Origin: Casuarina equisetifolia
Taxonomy: Eukaryota > Streptophyta > Magnoliopsida > Fagales > Casuarinaceae
Reading direction: 5' to 3'
Length of the DNA stretch: 64,000 nt
Assembly: GCA_028551475.1 (NCBI GenBank)
Contig: CM052360.1
Location: 12,016,501-12,080,500, forward strand
The position numbers and the translations under genes are program-made. The stretch's first letter is position 1, and the number at the start of each line of letters is the position of its first letter. The notes under the pieces were generated by a model. The model saw nothing but the letters and a program-made list of their open reading frames with translations. It had not been told where the DNA came from and made no database searches. Below are positions 28,016-39,514 of this stretch, piece by piece.

Positions 28016-28204
28016 TCAGTTGATGTCGGAGTCGTCGAAGTCGTCCTCGAAGGAGTTGAAGAAGTCGGCGTCGGCGATCTTGCTGTCGACGGTGATGACA
28101 CCCTCGCTGAAGATCTCGAGCGGGTCTACGTCGTCCACGTCCATCGCCATGGTCGACGGCTGGTCATCCATATCTCCGAAAAAGTCCATCGGCATTGGCC
28201 TCAT
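28016..28204 (-). CDS. CSN9: COP9 signalosome acidic small subunit, CSN9/CSNAP-like
   Basis: A 62-codon single-exon frame with ATG at 28204 and TGA at 28018-28016. The product is strongly acidic and Phe/Asp rich, with Met/Pro residues at the start (MRPMPMDFFGD). Its C-terminus ADADFFNSFEDDFDDSDIN closely follows the C-terminus of animal CSNAP/COPS9 (MYEOV2 family), where DFFNDFEDLFDD-like residues dock the peptide onto CSN3, CSN5 and CSN6. In animals the protein is a sub-stoichiometric ninth subunit of the COP9 signalosome, which removes Nedd8/Rub1 from cullins, and it tunes release of cullin-RING ligases. The same role in plants is an inference from the motif. The region is much richer in GC than its surroundings, as expected of a coding island. 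The gene is divergent from the next gene, 738 bases away. Introns in the UTRs cannot be seen. Confidence 0.8.
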   Translation of the reverse strand: MRPMPMDFFGDMDDQPSTMAMDVDDVDPLEIFSEGVITVDSKIADADFFNSFEDDFDDSDIN

Positions 28205-28941
28205 TACCCTCTCTCGATCTACTTGTCTCTCTCAGGTCCTCCTCCTCCGATTGATTGATCCAGGCCTGTCCGGGCTTAGAGGCGATTTGCCGTCCCGTCG
28301 TCGTTTCTTTGTTGAAGAAACGTGGCCCTTCCCCGAACACTCGTAGTAAAAGACCAAAGCCGCCTCCCATTTTGGATATTTATTTTAAGATTAATGTCTT
28401 TTTTTTTTTAAGGACCATCTTATTGCAGTCTTATAAATCGAAAAATTTATCCAAAATTCATTCATATAAATCTTACTCACATATTTTCAAAGAATTAAGA
28501 ACTTTCTTCAACACTTAAACTTGTTTTTTATTTAGATTTTATATTTTTTAATATAATATTAAATTTTAAACTATATTATATTACTACTCATTACTTCTAT
28601 ATTATTATCATTATTAGGATGACCTAAGAGTGTGCAGAGAGAATTTAAACTTACAAGTCAAATTAAAAACTAAAAAGTTTAGAGTTAAATTTAAATGATT
28701 ACAGTTTATTCAAACTTTTGAACTAAATTAAAATGTAAAACACAGGTCAAACACTAGTGGGAAAAAATGAGAGCATCCACATACACCAAGTTTTATAGGT
28801 AAAATGCGATTATCCGGGGATAGCTTCTCGTTTACTTTTCGTTTCTAATTTGTTCTTTGGATTAGCAAGAAACTTGTTGGAATCCAGAAATGATGGAAAT
28901 CGTACTTGAATGGCGGAGAAGACACTGAAGGACGTGGCCTA
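28205..28941. other. Divergent intergenic region
   Basis: Lies between the start codons of the CSN9-like gene (reverse) and the unknown plastid protein (forward), so it should hold both promoters. CT-rich pyrimidine tracts at 28,205-28,250 probably belong to the CSN9 5' UTR. 28,380-28,800 is very AT rich without other recognisable structure. Confidence 0.4.
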
Positions 28942-31065
28942 ATGGAAGCCCACCTGCTCGCGCAGCATCCCTGCTCCATCTTCACGCGTCCCCAGCTTCC
29001 TTGTCACCATCCAACGCGACCCAAAACTCCTTACCGGTTCTCACATTCTGGCCTCTCGTGTTCGGTCAGGTATCGCCCCTGGAACTCCAATGCCGACGCA
29101 GCCCGCTCCTCGCAGAAATTCAACTTGGAAGACGACGAAGATGAAGGAGAAGACCAAGATTCTGAACTTGGCTTTGGAGGAAGCAGGGGAAGGAAGAAGA
29201 ATAGGAGGAGGTGGTGGTCCGACGAGCCTTCTTCGATGCCGGAGATGGAGGAAAGGTCTGGTGGGATCTTCGAAGAAGTCATTGACAGTATTTGGATTTT
29301 CAAGGTACAGTTGTGATATTCGATCAACCCCCTCGTTATCAAGAAAAAGTTGGTTCTTTTAGCTCGGTTTTCTTATTTAAGAGAATGAATGGGTCATGTT
29401 CCTGTAAGCTTCTCAATGATTCTCTATATGTGTGAATATCCTTTGTGAGTTTTAGAGGTTAAGTTGGAGCATAAATTGCAAGATGTTACGCTCTTCAATC
29501 TAGCATCTCTAGTAGTCACTAGCAAAACATTGGGACAAATATTTAGAATCTACTGGGGCAACTGCATATTTTCTGCTACAAGATATGTTGAAGTTGAGTG
29601 CGCTTCATATGTCTATTATAACGTCAAATGATTGAAAAGTTGGTAGGAGTTGAATTCCGAGTAATATGTTGGCTGAGAGCACTCACCAGGCAACTCAACA
29701 TTGCAAGATATCTTGGTGGGTTGCCTCAACCGAGGCAAACTATCTGTAGTGTCTTTCTTAGGAGAAAATTTTGGTTCTTGTTCTATTTCAACGGATATCG
29801 CTGCCACTGTTCTTACAATCTGTTTAAGGGAAAACATGTTTTTTTCAGCAGTGGAAATTATAAAAAAATTTAATGAGGAGAAGTTTAGGAACGGTATGGT
29901 TATCGATCTTTAAAGAAGCTTGCTGGCGATCTAAATTTCTGGTCTCTTCACGATCAACTACATGTTTCTTGGTGTCAGAGAATCAGTGCCTTGTTTTACC
30001 AACGCTAGCAGCTATCTGGATTGGTTGACCATCGTGTTCTCCTTCGTAAGGTCGCGCCTATTGCCTTTGCTAAGACCATCTGAACGACTCTAGTCAACTT
30101 TTTTGTGCTTCGTTTGTTTCTTGGTGCTTTGTGTTTATTTTTCTCTGTACAGCTTTTGTGCAGCTGTCTAGCTGACTGATACTTCAGTTGTTTATGCAAA
30201 TTGAAATTTTTCCAATTATCTGACAATCTTTTGCTATAACTTAAGTGCTAAGTTCTTCTTGTACTTCCCATTGGTTGTTAACATCTTTATTCGATTTATT
30301 TTTCCACGAGTGGCATACTGATTTTTTTATTTTTTTGTTCTTTCAAGTATGTAAATATTTTGTCATTATATTTTGAACCTCAATGACAAAATACTATGGT
30401 TAACAATGTCCAAGACAGTTATGCACCCCGTAATACTATTTTGTGAGAGGAAATTCTGTATTACATTCATTGCTTCAGGATTGAATTCATCCAATCTGTT
30501 TTACATTCCACACATTTTGTTTTTTGGTCAAGTGCAGGTTTTCAGATCCTACGGTTGGACACTTCCTGGCATTTTCTTATCTTTGCTGCTATCTTCAGGC
30601 CCAAAAGCTTTTCTTATGGCATTAGCGGTTCCCCTTGGTCAGTCAGCTCTGTCTCTGGCATTTGAGAAGTTGTGGGGGAGAGCACAAAGCAAGCCTAAAC
30701 GCAAGTCCAGGATGAGGAGGAAACCATCTGCCAGCAATGTAAGTGGTGTTGAAATGGAGGCAGAAGAAGAGGAAAATGAAAGTCAGGAATCTAGAAGGGG
30801 AAAGGTAGGATATCAATCGTGGGTAGCAGGCAATGAAGGTTCGGTTTCTAATGGCCGCCAAGATGCAGCAAGTTTTGGTGGTTGGGATGAGCTAGATAGG
30901 TCTCGTTTAACGCGGAAATCATATAGAATGAGTGGTGAATCACGGCAGACAACAACAGAGAAGGCAAAATTAAGTCGCAGGGAGAGAAAAAGCGGCACAC
31001 CTCTGCTTTTGAGATTGTTGATTGCTGTTTTCCCATTTTTGGGTTCTTGGACTAAGATGCTATAA
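28942..31065 (+). CDS. Predicted plastid membrane protein of unknown function
   Basis: Two exons (28942-29304, 30538-31065) join in frame to 296 residues. The start is the first in-frame ATG; the open frame extends a few codons upstream without one. Residues 1-60 are Ser/Pro/Arg rich and acid-poor like a transit peptide. An acidic stretch ([11 protein letters not shown]) and a basic [11 protein letters not shown] patch follow. After the splice a hydrophobic region runs [20 protein letters not shown] and on through [15 protein letters not shown], then a Lys/Arg-rich segment, a charged low-complexity stretch, and a final hydrophobic segment [17 protein letters not shown] five residues from the C-terminus. 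Two membrane segments are therefore likely. I do not recognise the family or any catalytic motif. Open frame across both exons, compatible phase and good splice signals argue that the gene is real. Confidence 0.75.
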
Positions 31066-31404
31066 TGATTCCCACAAAGCCTTGAAACCAGAGCACGGAT
31101 TTGATAGGTTTTACCTGCAAGTACTGAGGTTGAGTCACAAAATTTTGGGAAAAGTGGTTCCTCTTCTTGCTCACCTGCTTCCAAGTTGAATCCATTAAGC
31201 CAGCGTCAAGGAAGTCAATTTGTATATTTAACATCCAACAGCCAATCTGTTACTGTGGGGTGATAGGCATTTGTCAAATTGCTTTAGTTAGTCACTAGGT
31301 AGATAATCCAACTATAAATCCGTGTCTAGAACAAGGGATTGTAGATTACTAAAATGGTGATAGGCATTTGTCAAATTTCATATATTGCTTGTATTCAAAC
31401 TGTA
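31066..31404. other. 3' region with short direct repeat
   Basis: Probable 3' UTR of the plastid membrane protein gene. The 21-base string GTGATAGGCATTTGTCAAATT (first 20 bases quoted: GTGATAGGCATTTGTCAAAT) occurs at about 31,260 and again at about 31,357, just before the orphan ORF on the other strand. Confidence 0.5.
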
Positions 31405-31695
31405 TTAGTCTTCATCCATTAGTTGCGCCATTGTTATCTTTTGTTCTTCTTGGATTAATTGCTCCAATTCGCGATCACATTCGTACAATTCTTCTTTAGT
31501 AATTTCATTAGAATACTGGCTATTATTTAACAAGTGTATTGTGGCAATATCTTTTGCTAAAAGAGCCATGTCCCTTGGCGAATCAAGATTTGATCTTGTC
31601 GCCAATTTTTCAAGCAATGTTTCTGCTTCGAGAATTTGTTCGGGAGTGTGGGTGTAATCAATTTTTAAAGAAGTGACAAAATAGTTTCCTCCCAT
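31405..31695 (-). CDS. Orphan 96-residue ORF, unrecognised
   Basis: A reverse-strand frame with ATG at 31695 and TAA at 31407-31405. The product is soluble, acidic and apparently helical, with Leu/Glu heptad-like runs (EQILEAETLLEKLATRSN, CDRELEQLIQEEQKITMAQL) and no signal peptide or membrane segment. Residue composition looks protein-like rather than random. No TATA box or splice partners stand out, and I do not recognise a family. It lies 647 bases downstream of the CtpA gene on the same strand. It could be a fragment of a larger gene or mobile element, or chance. The 31,700-32,340 stretch up to CtpA shows nothing else. Confidence 0.3.
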   Translation of the reverse strand: MGGNYFVTSLKIDYTHTPEQILEAETLLEKLATRSNLDSPRDMALLAKDIATIHLLNNSQYSNEITKEELYECDRELEQLIQEEQKITMAQLMDED

Positions 31696-32342
31696 AAAAA
31701 ACCATAAAAGGATTTTCTCTTCAAACTTCTATCTTTATGCAATTGAAAATGTCTAATCAATTTCAACGTCAAACTTTTTTAAACATTTATCAACTTATTT
31801 GTTTTTGATAGCCTTTGTTGGTAGAAAGACAATCTGAGCATTTCAAACTAAGTTCTATGTATTGTGCATCGCCTTCATAGCTTTCATATACTATTGTGTA
31901 AAAATCAAGTTGAGAATGAATGAAAATAAGAAGGGATTACGACTTAGAAATTGTAGTTTACATCTGGAGAATTAGATGTGATCGTTTTCAATATTTGAAT
32001 CTCATTTTCTTGGAAGGATTTTGATGGCTCTTCATTTGGAATCTGTGATGGAAAGCCACTCCAAAAATTCATCGGAAATAACCCATGTGTGATGATTCAG
32101 ATAGTTAGCAACAAGAATAAACAACCCTTGTTTGAAGACTACCATGAATCAAAGATTAAACCCCTTTTTTCTTTTTCACTTTCTTCTTTTGTTCATCTTC
32201 AGTTCTCCATCTGGATGTTTCAATGTGCTAAATTTACATTTACAAATGAATGAACCATCCAAAATTAGTTAAAACTGTATTTATACAAAGAATATCTTCG
32301 TCCTTTCTAAGCAGCGCGCAATGTTAATATCCCAATATTCTG

Positions 32343-35300
32343 TCATCTCGAAAATAGCTGGACTCGGTTCACATAGCAAGCAGATGTAGGGTCCTGGAGG
32401 CACCTACAAAATCCCTCCTCGTCCTTGGGAAATAATGTGGGTAGAGGATGGTCAGGTATTACACCAACCTGTACAAAGACAAGTTGAAGGAAGGATACAC
32501 ATGAGAGAGACAGGCAGACAGAGATAGAGAACAAAAGAGTGACAGACAGACCTTATCGATATCTGTGTGAGCAGGCGTCTCGTAACGAGCAACTGTCACA
32601 GCCAAGCCAGAGCCATCGGATAGCTGGAAAACTGACTGAATCTTGCTGCAGAAGGGGGTAGATAGCTCATGTCAGGAATATAAGATCTCATTCATGCTTA
32701 GTGTCTGAAGTAAGAACCATTACCCTTTCCCATATGTGGGTTCTCCAAACAACACAGCACGTTTATTGTCTTTCAGGGCACCGGCTAAAATCTCACTTGC
32801 ACTGGCAGTTCCTTCGTTCACCTAATGGAAACTCAATAGAGGAGGGTATTGTCAGCTATTTTTCACCATCAATTGGATTATAAATCCTTAGTACAGTCCA
32901 AGTCCACGTGGACACATGCAAATGTACCATTGTAAAATTGGAACTAATGACTAGAACAGATCCAGAAATTAATCACACAATCATGGAAATGTATTCGTAG
33001 ATTCTACGGAACCCAACTGCTATATCAGAATCCAAAAAAACAAAAAGAAAAGGAAAAGAAAAAAGAACAATGGTGCACTACTAAACATGCAAGGAGATAT
33101 TAAGAATCTACGGGTCCTTGAACTATGACTTCGTAATTCCACATATGTATGTATAGCATGTGCAGACATTTGCCATTACATCCCTCAAAATTTATGTCAT
33201 CATGACACAGTTGTATTTGTGATAGACGAAAGTATACCAGCACGGCTAAAGGTTCTGAAGCTGCCATTGCATTGCTTCCATCTGTGTCATATATATCTCG
33301 AACACCACGACTATCACAAATATACACAATCACACCTTTGTCCAACCTGAATAGCAATAGGAAATATGAGAACTTTTGATGATAAATTGGAAGACATAAA
33401 ATGATGTTCCAGCTTCATTTACTAACGACAAAGAACCTAAAGCTGCTTCTGAGGATGTTACTGCATTTCATGTGAACATTTTGTTTGTCCAAATGGGATC
33501 CCGTGTATAGTATTTAAGACATAACTAAAAGAAATCATCTTACAATTCCAGTGAAGTCTATGCAGAATCACCACAATCCAGTGACAACATTAATTTAGTT
33601 CACTACAAAAATGTGAAAGCCTAGTGGATGTGAGATACAGAAGTTAGCCAGGACCCCTTTAACTGTGTGGCTTAACTTTTCATCGTTCTGATCCCTATCT
33701 CTGAGATGATACCAATTGACTAGTGCAAGGTGTCAGCATGAGAAAATTCACCACATGCATTATGAATGGAAACTCTTTACCACTAATCCTCTGAAGTAGC
33801 TTACCAAAGCTTGGCAATCTCAATTCCTTCGGGGAAAAGCCCACCACTGCACCAAATTTAAGTTTTAAGAAAGCCTGCCAAAAGGCAATGTCAAAATTGG
33901 AGCGTGTTTAAAGCTAATCACCTATTATCTCGAAGGTCCAACACAAAAGCATTAACACTACTACTCCTTAAAGTATCAATCGCTTCCTTGACAGCACCTA
34001 CAAGGGATGCAAGGTTTCAGGATAGATTGCAGGAATTATATTCCAGTATGAGAAAAATTATAAGTACTGTACAAAGTGAAGTAGCTCCAAAGAATTTTGC
34101 TTAACTGATTGAACAGAAAATTTCACAAGCTTCAGAATTCAAAAACAAAAGTTTTGGGGCCATCCAGCATGAGAAAAGAGCTTGATTATTTCTCTAAGAA
34201 AAGTGAGTTTTGAAGATTTCAGTACGTAAAAAGAATCAATAAAGGAAGCTCCTTCACATGATGGTAAGAACTGGTTAAGTGAAACTTTGAATAACAAGAA
34301 GTTTTACTCACCAGATGCATTTTGGTTGAAAGTTGCTAACTTGATATAGCCAATCCTAGGGGAATCCTTCCCTGGACCAGGCACTACACATAGTCTCGAT
34401 TTCACTGGATTTAGTGAAACTTTCTCCCGCCTGGAAGGCAGAACTTGGTTATTTCTTAAATTCCTTTACTTATAATCTAAAATAAGGAAAAATTCAAAAC
34501 TGCATAAAGAGAACTGGAGATTTTGTTCAGAACAAAAGGATAACTAAGCCCAACAACTAAGCAGTAGCACAGGCGGCCATGGATAGGAAGGGTTTGGTTA
34601 AAACTAAGGTTTGATTCAAAATGTTTCCCAGTCACCCAAAAAGGACAACACAGCCCAACCACACACGAAAAAAAAATAGTGAAATAAATTTCCACATCAA
34701 ACCGAATTTCACTAATGCTGTAAAGAAAACACGAAATTCATCTTCAAAAATGTTATGCAAGATGCAGGGTTAGTTCCCCTGAAAACAAACTGCAAAAGAG
34801 TTTCCTTAAGTCATTAAATTAAATGAGTTGCGGATGGGGAGAGAGGAAGGGGCATAGAACTTACATCAAAGCTATGTGCTTTATTTCAGATCCACTACGA
34901 ATGGTCAATTCCACAGAAGTTCCTTCAGGTCCCCTGGAATTTTATCAAAAATTTTAAGCAGACCAGTGAATAAGTGAAAAAAAAACTAGGAGGAAAAGAA
35001 GACCCCCCTGAAATTTAATAAAGAACATCTTTACTTAAGTCACAAGACCGAGATGATGAACATTAGTGCAAAATAATTGTCAAAAATATCTTCATTTGAA
35101 GTGTGCTCTAGTTGGTTGCCAGATTTTTAGCTCTCCGAGTTTCTTGTAGCATAATGATGGTCTCAATCCTTCATAAAGAAACTTCCATACTCTTCTCCTT
35201 TTCTCTTTAATTGAATCAAAGCAACATTAGGAATACTTATATTTATCCACGCCTACACATTCAAATCTGAAATCACCACCTGATGATTTCTTTGATGAAT

Positions 35301-38300
35301 AAGAGTTTCAGAAGCAAAAAGTATAAACTCAAATCACATAGACAAGCCTTATACACATGTTTTTTGGATATCAAAAATCAGTGTGGGCTCAAATAAAATT
35401 ATCAACTGCTATGCATCTAACCAAATAATAAAGAGTAGTGGCCTCAAAATTACAAATAGGTAGAAAATTCGAGATTTAGAACAAACCGAAGGAACTTAAT
35501 CCTTTACAGCTTCCAGAAAGAAAAAATACAAATATTCCGTTTTCTAAGCAAAAGATGGGAGGTAAGTGGTTCTATAGTTGTAGGCATACTTCCAGATCAT
35601 ATGGAATACACAGAATAGCAAGTTGAAGGATTTAATCATATGGAATTTTAACATTCACTTTAAAAATGCCCCATAAAAAATATCAAGGCACTTTATGTGC
35701 ATTTATCAGTATTGCCCTTCTGGACACTCAAATGAAATTGATGGCCCTTTAGAGCTGTCACCTATTGCATTTCAGTTTGTAAGCACATAAAGGAAAAGCA
35801 ATGAAACAGTAAAGCACAAGAAAACATCATCGTATATTCTGGATACTGTTTCTTTTTTCTATCTTTGTGTATGGCTGTGCTAACCAAATAATGGCACTTC
35901 AGTATGTGGCAATTATTTGATAAAGCCTCTGTCATTTACTGAAAAACGAAATAAAAAGAAGGGATTTGACAGGTTAAGAGGTCAATGCTGTAAAACTCAC
36001 TGCAACCGCTCTGCTGCGTCATATATTCCCAGGGTTTCTGTACTTGTATCATCAATTGCAAGAATAACATCCCCTGTCAAAATGCCAGCCCTGTTTGCAG
36101 GACCTCCAGGAGCAGCTGAAGTAACAAGAAGTCCAGCAGCTGATCCATCAAATTGAGTAGGGTAGCCAATTGACAGCCCTACACCTGTAAGAGCACCTTG
36201 AGTTCCAGACTGCCTTCAAGGAAGGTGTAAAAGATTTAGGGAGAATTATTATACACATCGAAAACCACTGAAGTAGACAGTCTTACAGTTCATCTAAATT
36301 TTGACAGGGGAGTTGGGGTCACCCAAGCCAAACAAAAGCAATAAACCAAGATGGCATGAAGAACCAGCATAATACCCGCAAACTCTTGAACTTCTCAGGC
36401 TCCAGAAAACGAGTAAAAGGGTCATCCAGTGTGGCAAGCATCTTCTTTATTGCCATATCTAAATGCACAAACACCAAATGGATTTAAACACGCAGTACAA
36501 GGAAGACACAAACACTACTCTTACATAATGTCAACAATCAAATACAGGTTTATTCAAAATCATCTATTACATTGCAACTATGCACAGACCAATGTTTTTT
36601 CAAAGAGAATTCTTCATTTTCTCTCAAACCCATTGATAAAGGTGCAAAAGAAGAAATACCTGCAACAAAACCACCTAAACTAGGATAATAGTGTAAATGA
36701 CCTCTACATTTTTTCAAGAGAATTCTTCATCTTCTCTTGAAGGAATTTGACACAACCATCTACTACAATGAATAGAACTATCAATGAATTCAACTTCACA
36801 TTGTCCACAAGAAGAGCAAAAGAAACAATAACTGTCTTTGTTCTATTTTCCTTTCTGGGGACCAAGTAACCCGGTTATAAGTTTAAACATATGAATCATC
36901 AAGGATAGGAACACCTTGAATGGATAGATCTCTGATCATGCAAGAAAGAACATGCTTTATCGCATCGACTGACTAGAAACTTATTGGATTAACCTAAAGT
37001 ATAGCAGGTAGCACAGCAATCATATTGCAACAGAAACAGGTCCTTTCCAACAGCATTTCCATCCATAAAAAATGTACGTACCTAGGTAAGAAAAGAGCAT
37101 TTCACGGGATCTCTACATTACTTAAGTCATTGAGAACAAGCATGTGGACGGGCACTCATTTCTAACCATGTAAACTGCCAATGTACATCAGCTACACAAG
37201 CATTAACCTTGCAACAAAAATATTTTAGAAAGCTGCAATTTAAGCCTTGTAGATCTATTGCTCACTCCCTTCCATGTAGTCAGAACCTAACTCCAACTAG
37301 CATCTAACTGCTGAGTTGGCAGGCATGCTATGCTGTTCTTGCTGCCAATGTCCAAATACTAAGGAAAACAAGTGAATTTAACACTGGTTCCAGCTTCCAT
37401 ATTTAAACACGAGATCAATATGGAAAAAGTTCCTGCAAAGCACCTAAACTATACTAATAGAAAGCATGTAATTCGTACATGTCTCTTCTCGTGTATTCAT
37501 GGGTTCATTGCGCAATGCATTTTCTCTATAGCGAAACCAACTTTGTCCATTAAAACTTTTGTCAACGTATGCACGATCAATTGTTCTCCAAGCCTCCAAG
37601 AAAAGGAGATTCTCTTCAGTGAGGGCCCCTGCACATTGACAATAAGTACTCAGCTGAAATACAATTAAAAGATGAAATAAACAGTAAAGGATCCAACCCT
37701 TGGATATTGAATAAATTCCTGGAAAAACTTACAGGACGGACTCCTGCTAACAGCAACAGAATTTGACACGACCAGCATCACTCCAACAATCAAGCCAACA
37801 AAAAGAACAGAGACATGCTGTCTAATTTTTTCTGAACAGTAACTTGCTCTTGGAAGACCACCAGCGTAAATCCTAAACTTGAGAATGCGTCTATGACTTA
37901 TTAAAAGAAAATCACAGTTTGAAGACTTGAGCCTCATTGACTGAAGCAGGAAACTATCTCTTAAAACTCGATCAGCATTACCACTGTTTCTCACCACATT
38001 GATGGCTTTTTTCCTTTTACACATTAGAGGAATCCAGCATCGAGCTTCTGCAATCCTAATAGGCAAAGATTTCTGCGGCAACATTTGAAAAAAATCCAAT
38101 TGGAAATGTGAATTATATCGAGGTCTTGACTACAATAAAAATTGTTTGCATACACTCTTATCCAGAGAGCAGTATCTATTAGGTCAGTTGCCAGGGCCTT
38201 GAACCAACATAGAGTAGATGACATTGATAAGATGTGACCATTTGCCTGAATGGACTTACCTATACCAAAAAAGATAAAAATAAAAAAGGAACAAAAATAC

Positions 38301-39296
38301 AAAGAAAAAGAGCTAAACAGCACCATAACATAAGGTTAACAATATATACAATACTATACTGTAACGTTACCGGGTACTTATCCAGTGACCAATGATCTTT
38401 CAGTGCAATGTGAGTCATATGGGAGTGAACTATCCCAGTACTCCAGTTGCAGTAAAGTATGAGACCAGAAAATGATTCTTTCGATCAAAAGTTTAGTAGC
38501 TTAAGTTCACGACTCACCAATGTCGCTCATTTTCTAGAAAATCCATCCACGATAGGGTAAAAAGTTTGATTCAGCTTTACCCATCAAAGGAATTAGTTTT
38601 GAATTCTCCAACACGTTCTCGTCAAAATTACATTCAGATTTTTAACTCTACCAGACCTGTATTCTATCTGACAAAAAACGAATGATTAGGCCAATTCACC
38701 TGCAATGTTGGTGAGGCATATTCGGTTCTTAGCAATTGGAACTTGCTCATTTAACAATAGATTTTATTTTGGTAGGTTATACATGTTTTCCTTCTTTTTC
38801 TACGAACAGGATCAATGCTTGATATCAATTCAAACAATGTACTTATCCCGGCTGTTGCTTCACTTAAACTTTGAAGTCCTAGAATACTATGCTTAATCCA
38901 ACCGAGTCACTCAGGTGGACCTAATTCAAGCGGAAACCAGATTCCACTCAACCAAGCTTTACATGCCTAAGGCTCCGCCCATTAACGAATCCAAAAGTTG
39001 GCACAAAGTACATCACACACCAAGCATTAGACACGAATCCACATAATCACATCATTTCAACACCATTAACTTCTCACGCCACAGACGAACAAGAACTGAA
39101 AACCCTACTTTCTTTTTTCCCTTCCCCAGTTCTCTTGGAAACTAACAGAGAAATGGAAATTGCAATTTGAGAGAGCGGGGAAGAGTACCTGCCGGGTCGT
39201 GGGCTTAGGCACGCATCTAGAGTTCTCGTATAAGATGTTAAGGGTAACGAAATTATGGGATAAAGAAGCAGTGGAATTGCTTGCGAGGACCGCCAT
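32343..39296 (-). CDS. CTPA: Thylakoid-lumen carboxyl-terminal processing peptidase (CtpA type)
   Basis: Peptidase family S41. Plant CtpA trims the C-terminal extension of photosystem II D1 in the thylakoid lumen so the Mn cluster can assemble. Exons in transcript order: 39296-39189, 38072-37733, 37628-37479, 36458-36376, 36209-36001, 34933-34865, 34430-34312, 33997-33922, 33846-33805, 33346-33238, 32821-32724, 32645-32552, 32468-32343; 540 residues. A stroma-targeting region is followed by a hydrophobic segment ([18 protein letters not shown]) and a likely lumenal cleavage site before LTEENLLF. The PDZ domain spans about 230-305 ([25 protein letters not shown]). The Ser/Lys dyad is Ser442 ([11 protein letters not shown]) and Lys467 (TYGKGKIQS), 25 apart as in the family. 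ATG 39296 is chosen because only its frame matches exon 2; an upstream ATG at 39418 is out of frame. CtpA1 versus CtpA2 is not decided. Confidence 0.93.
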
Positions 39297-39404
39297 TGAC
39301 AGGCCTCGGAGACCCCACACGAAGAACCAGAGCGTTGTGCTTGAATTTTCAGCTCCTTATCGTCGGGGATGGCTGTTTGAAGCGCTGTCGTTGTCCCCAA
39401 TCGG

Positions 39405-39514
39405 GCCTGAAAGTCCATCAGGACTCGGAGTGATTCGAGAGCCCAATTGTCAGTATCTTGCCTGAAAGTCCATCGGGACTCAAAATGATTCTAGAGCCCA
39501 GTTGTCATAGTCTG
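39405..39514. repeat. 55-base tandem duplication upstream of CtpA
   Basis: GCCTGAAAGTCCATC begins at 39405 and again at 39460, each followed by GGACT...TGATTC.AGAGCCCA.TTGTCA. Period 55, two copies, with scattered mismatches. It overlaps the 5' end of the CtpA gene and creates an out-of-frame upstream ATG at 39418. Confidence 0.85.

Noticed and set aside
39297..39418. CtpA start at 39418
   Set aside because: That frame ends exon 1 in the wrong phase for exon 2; only the frame starting at 39296 continues into the conserved protein.
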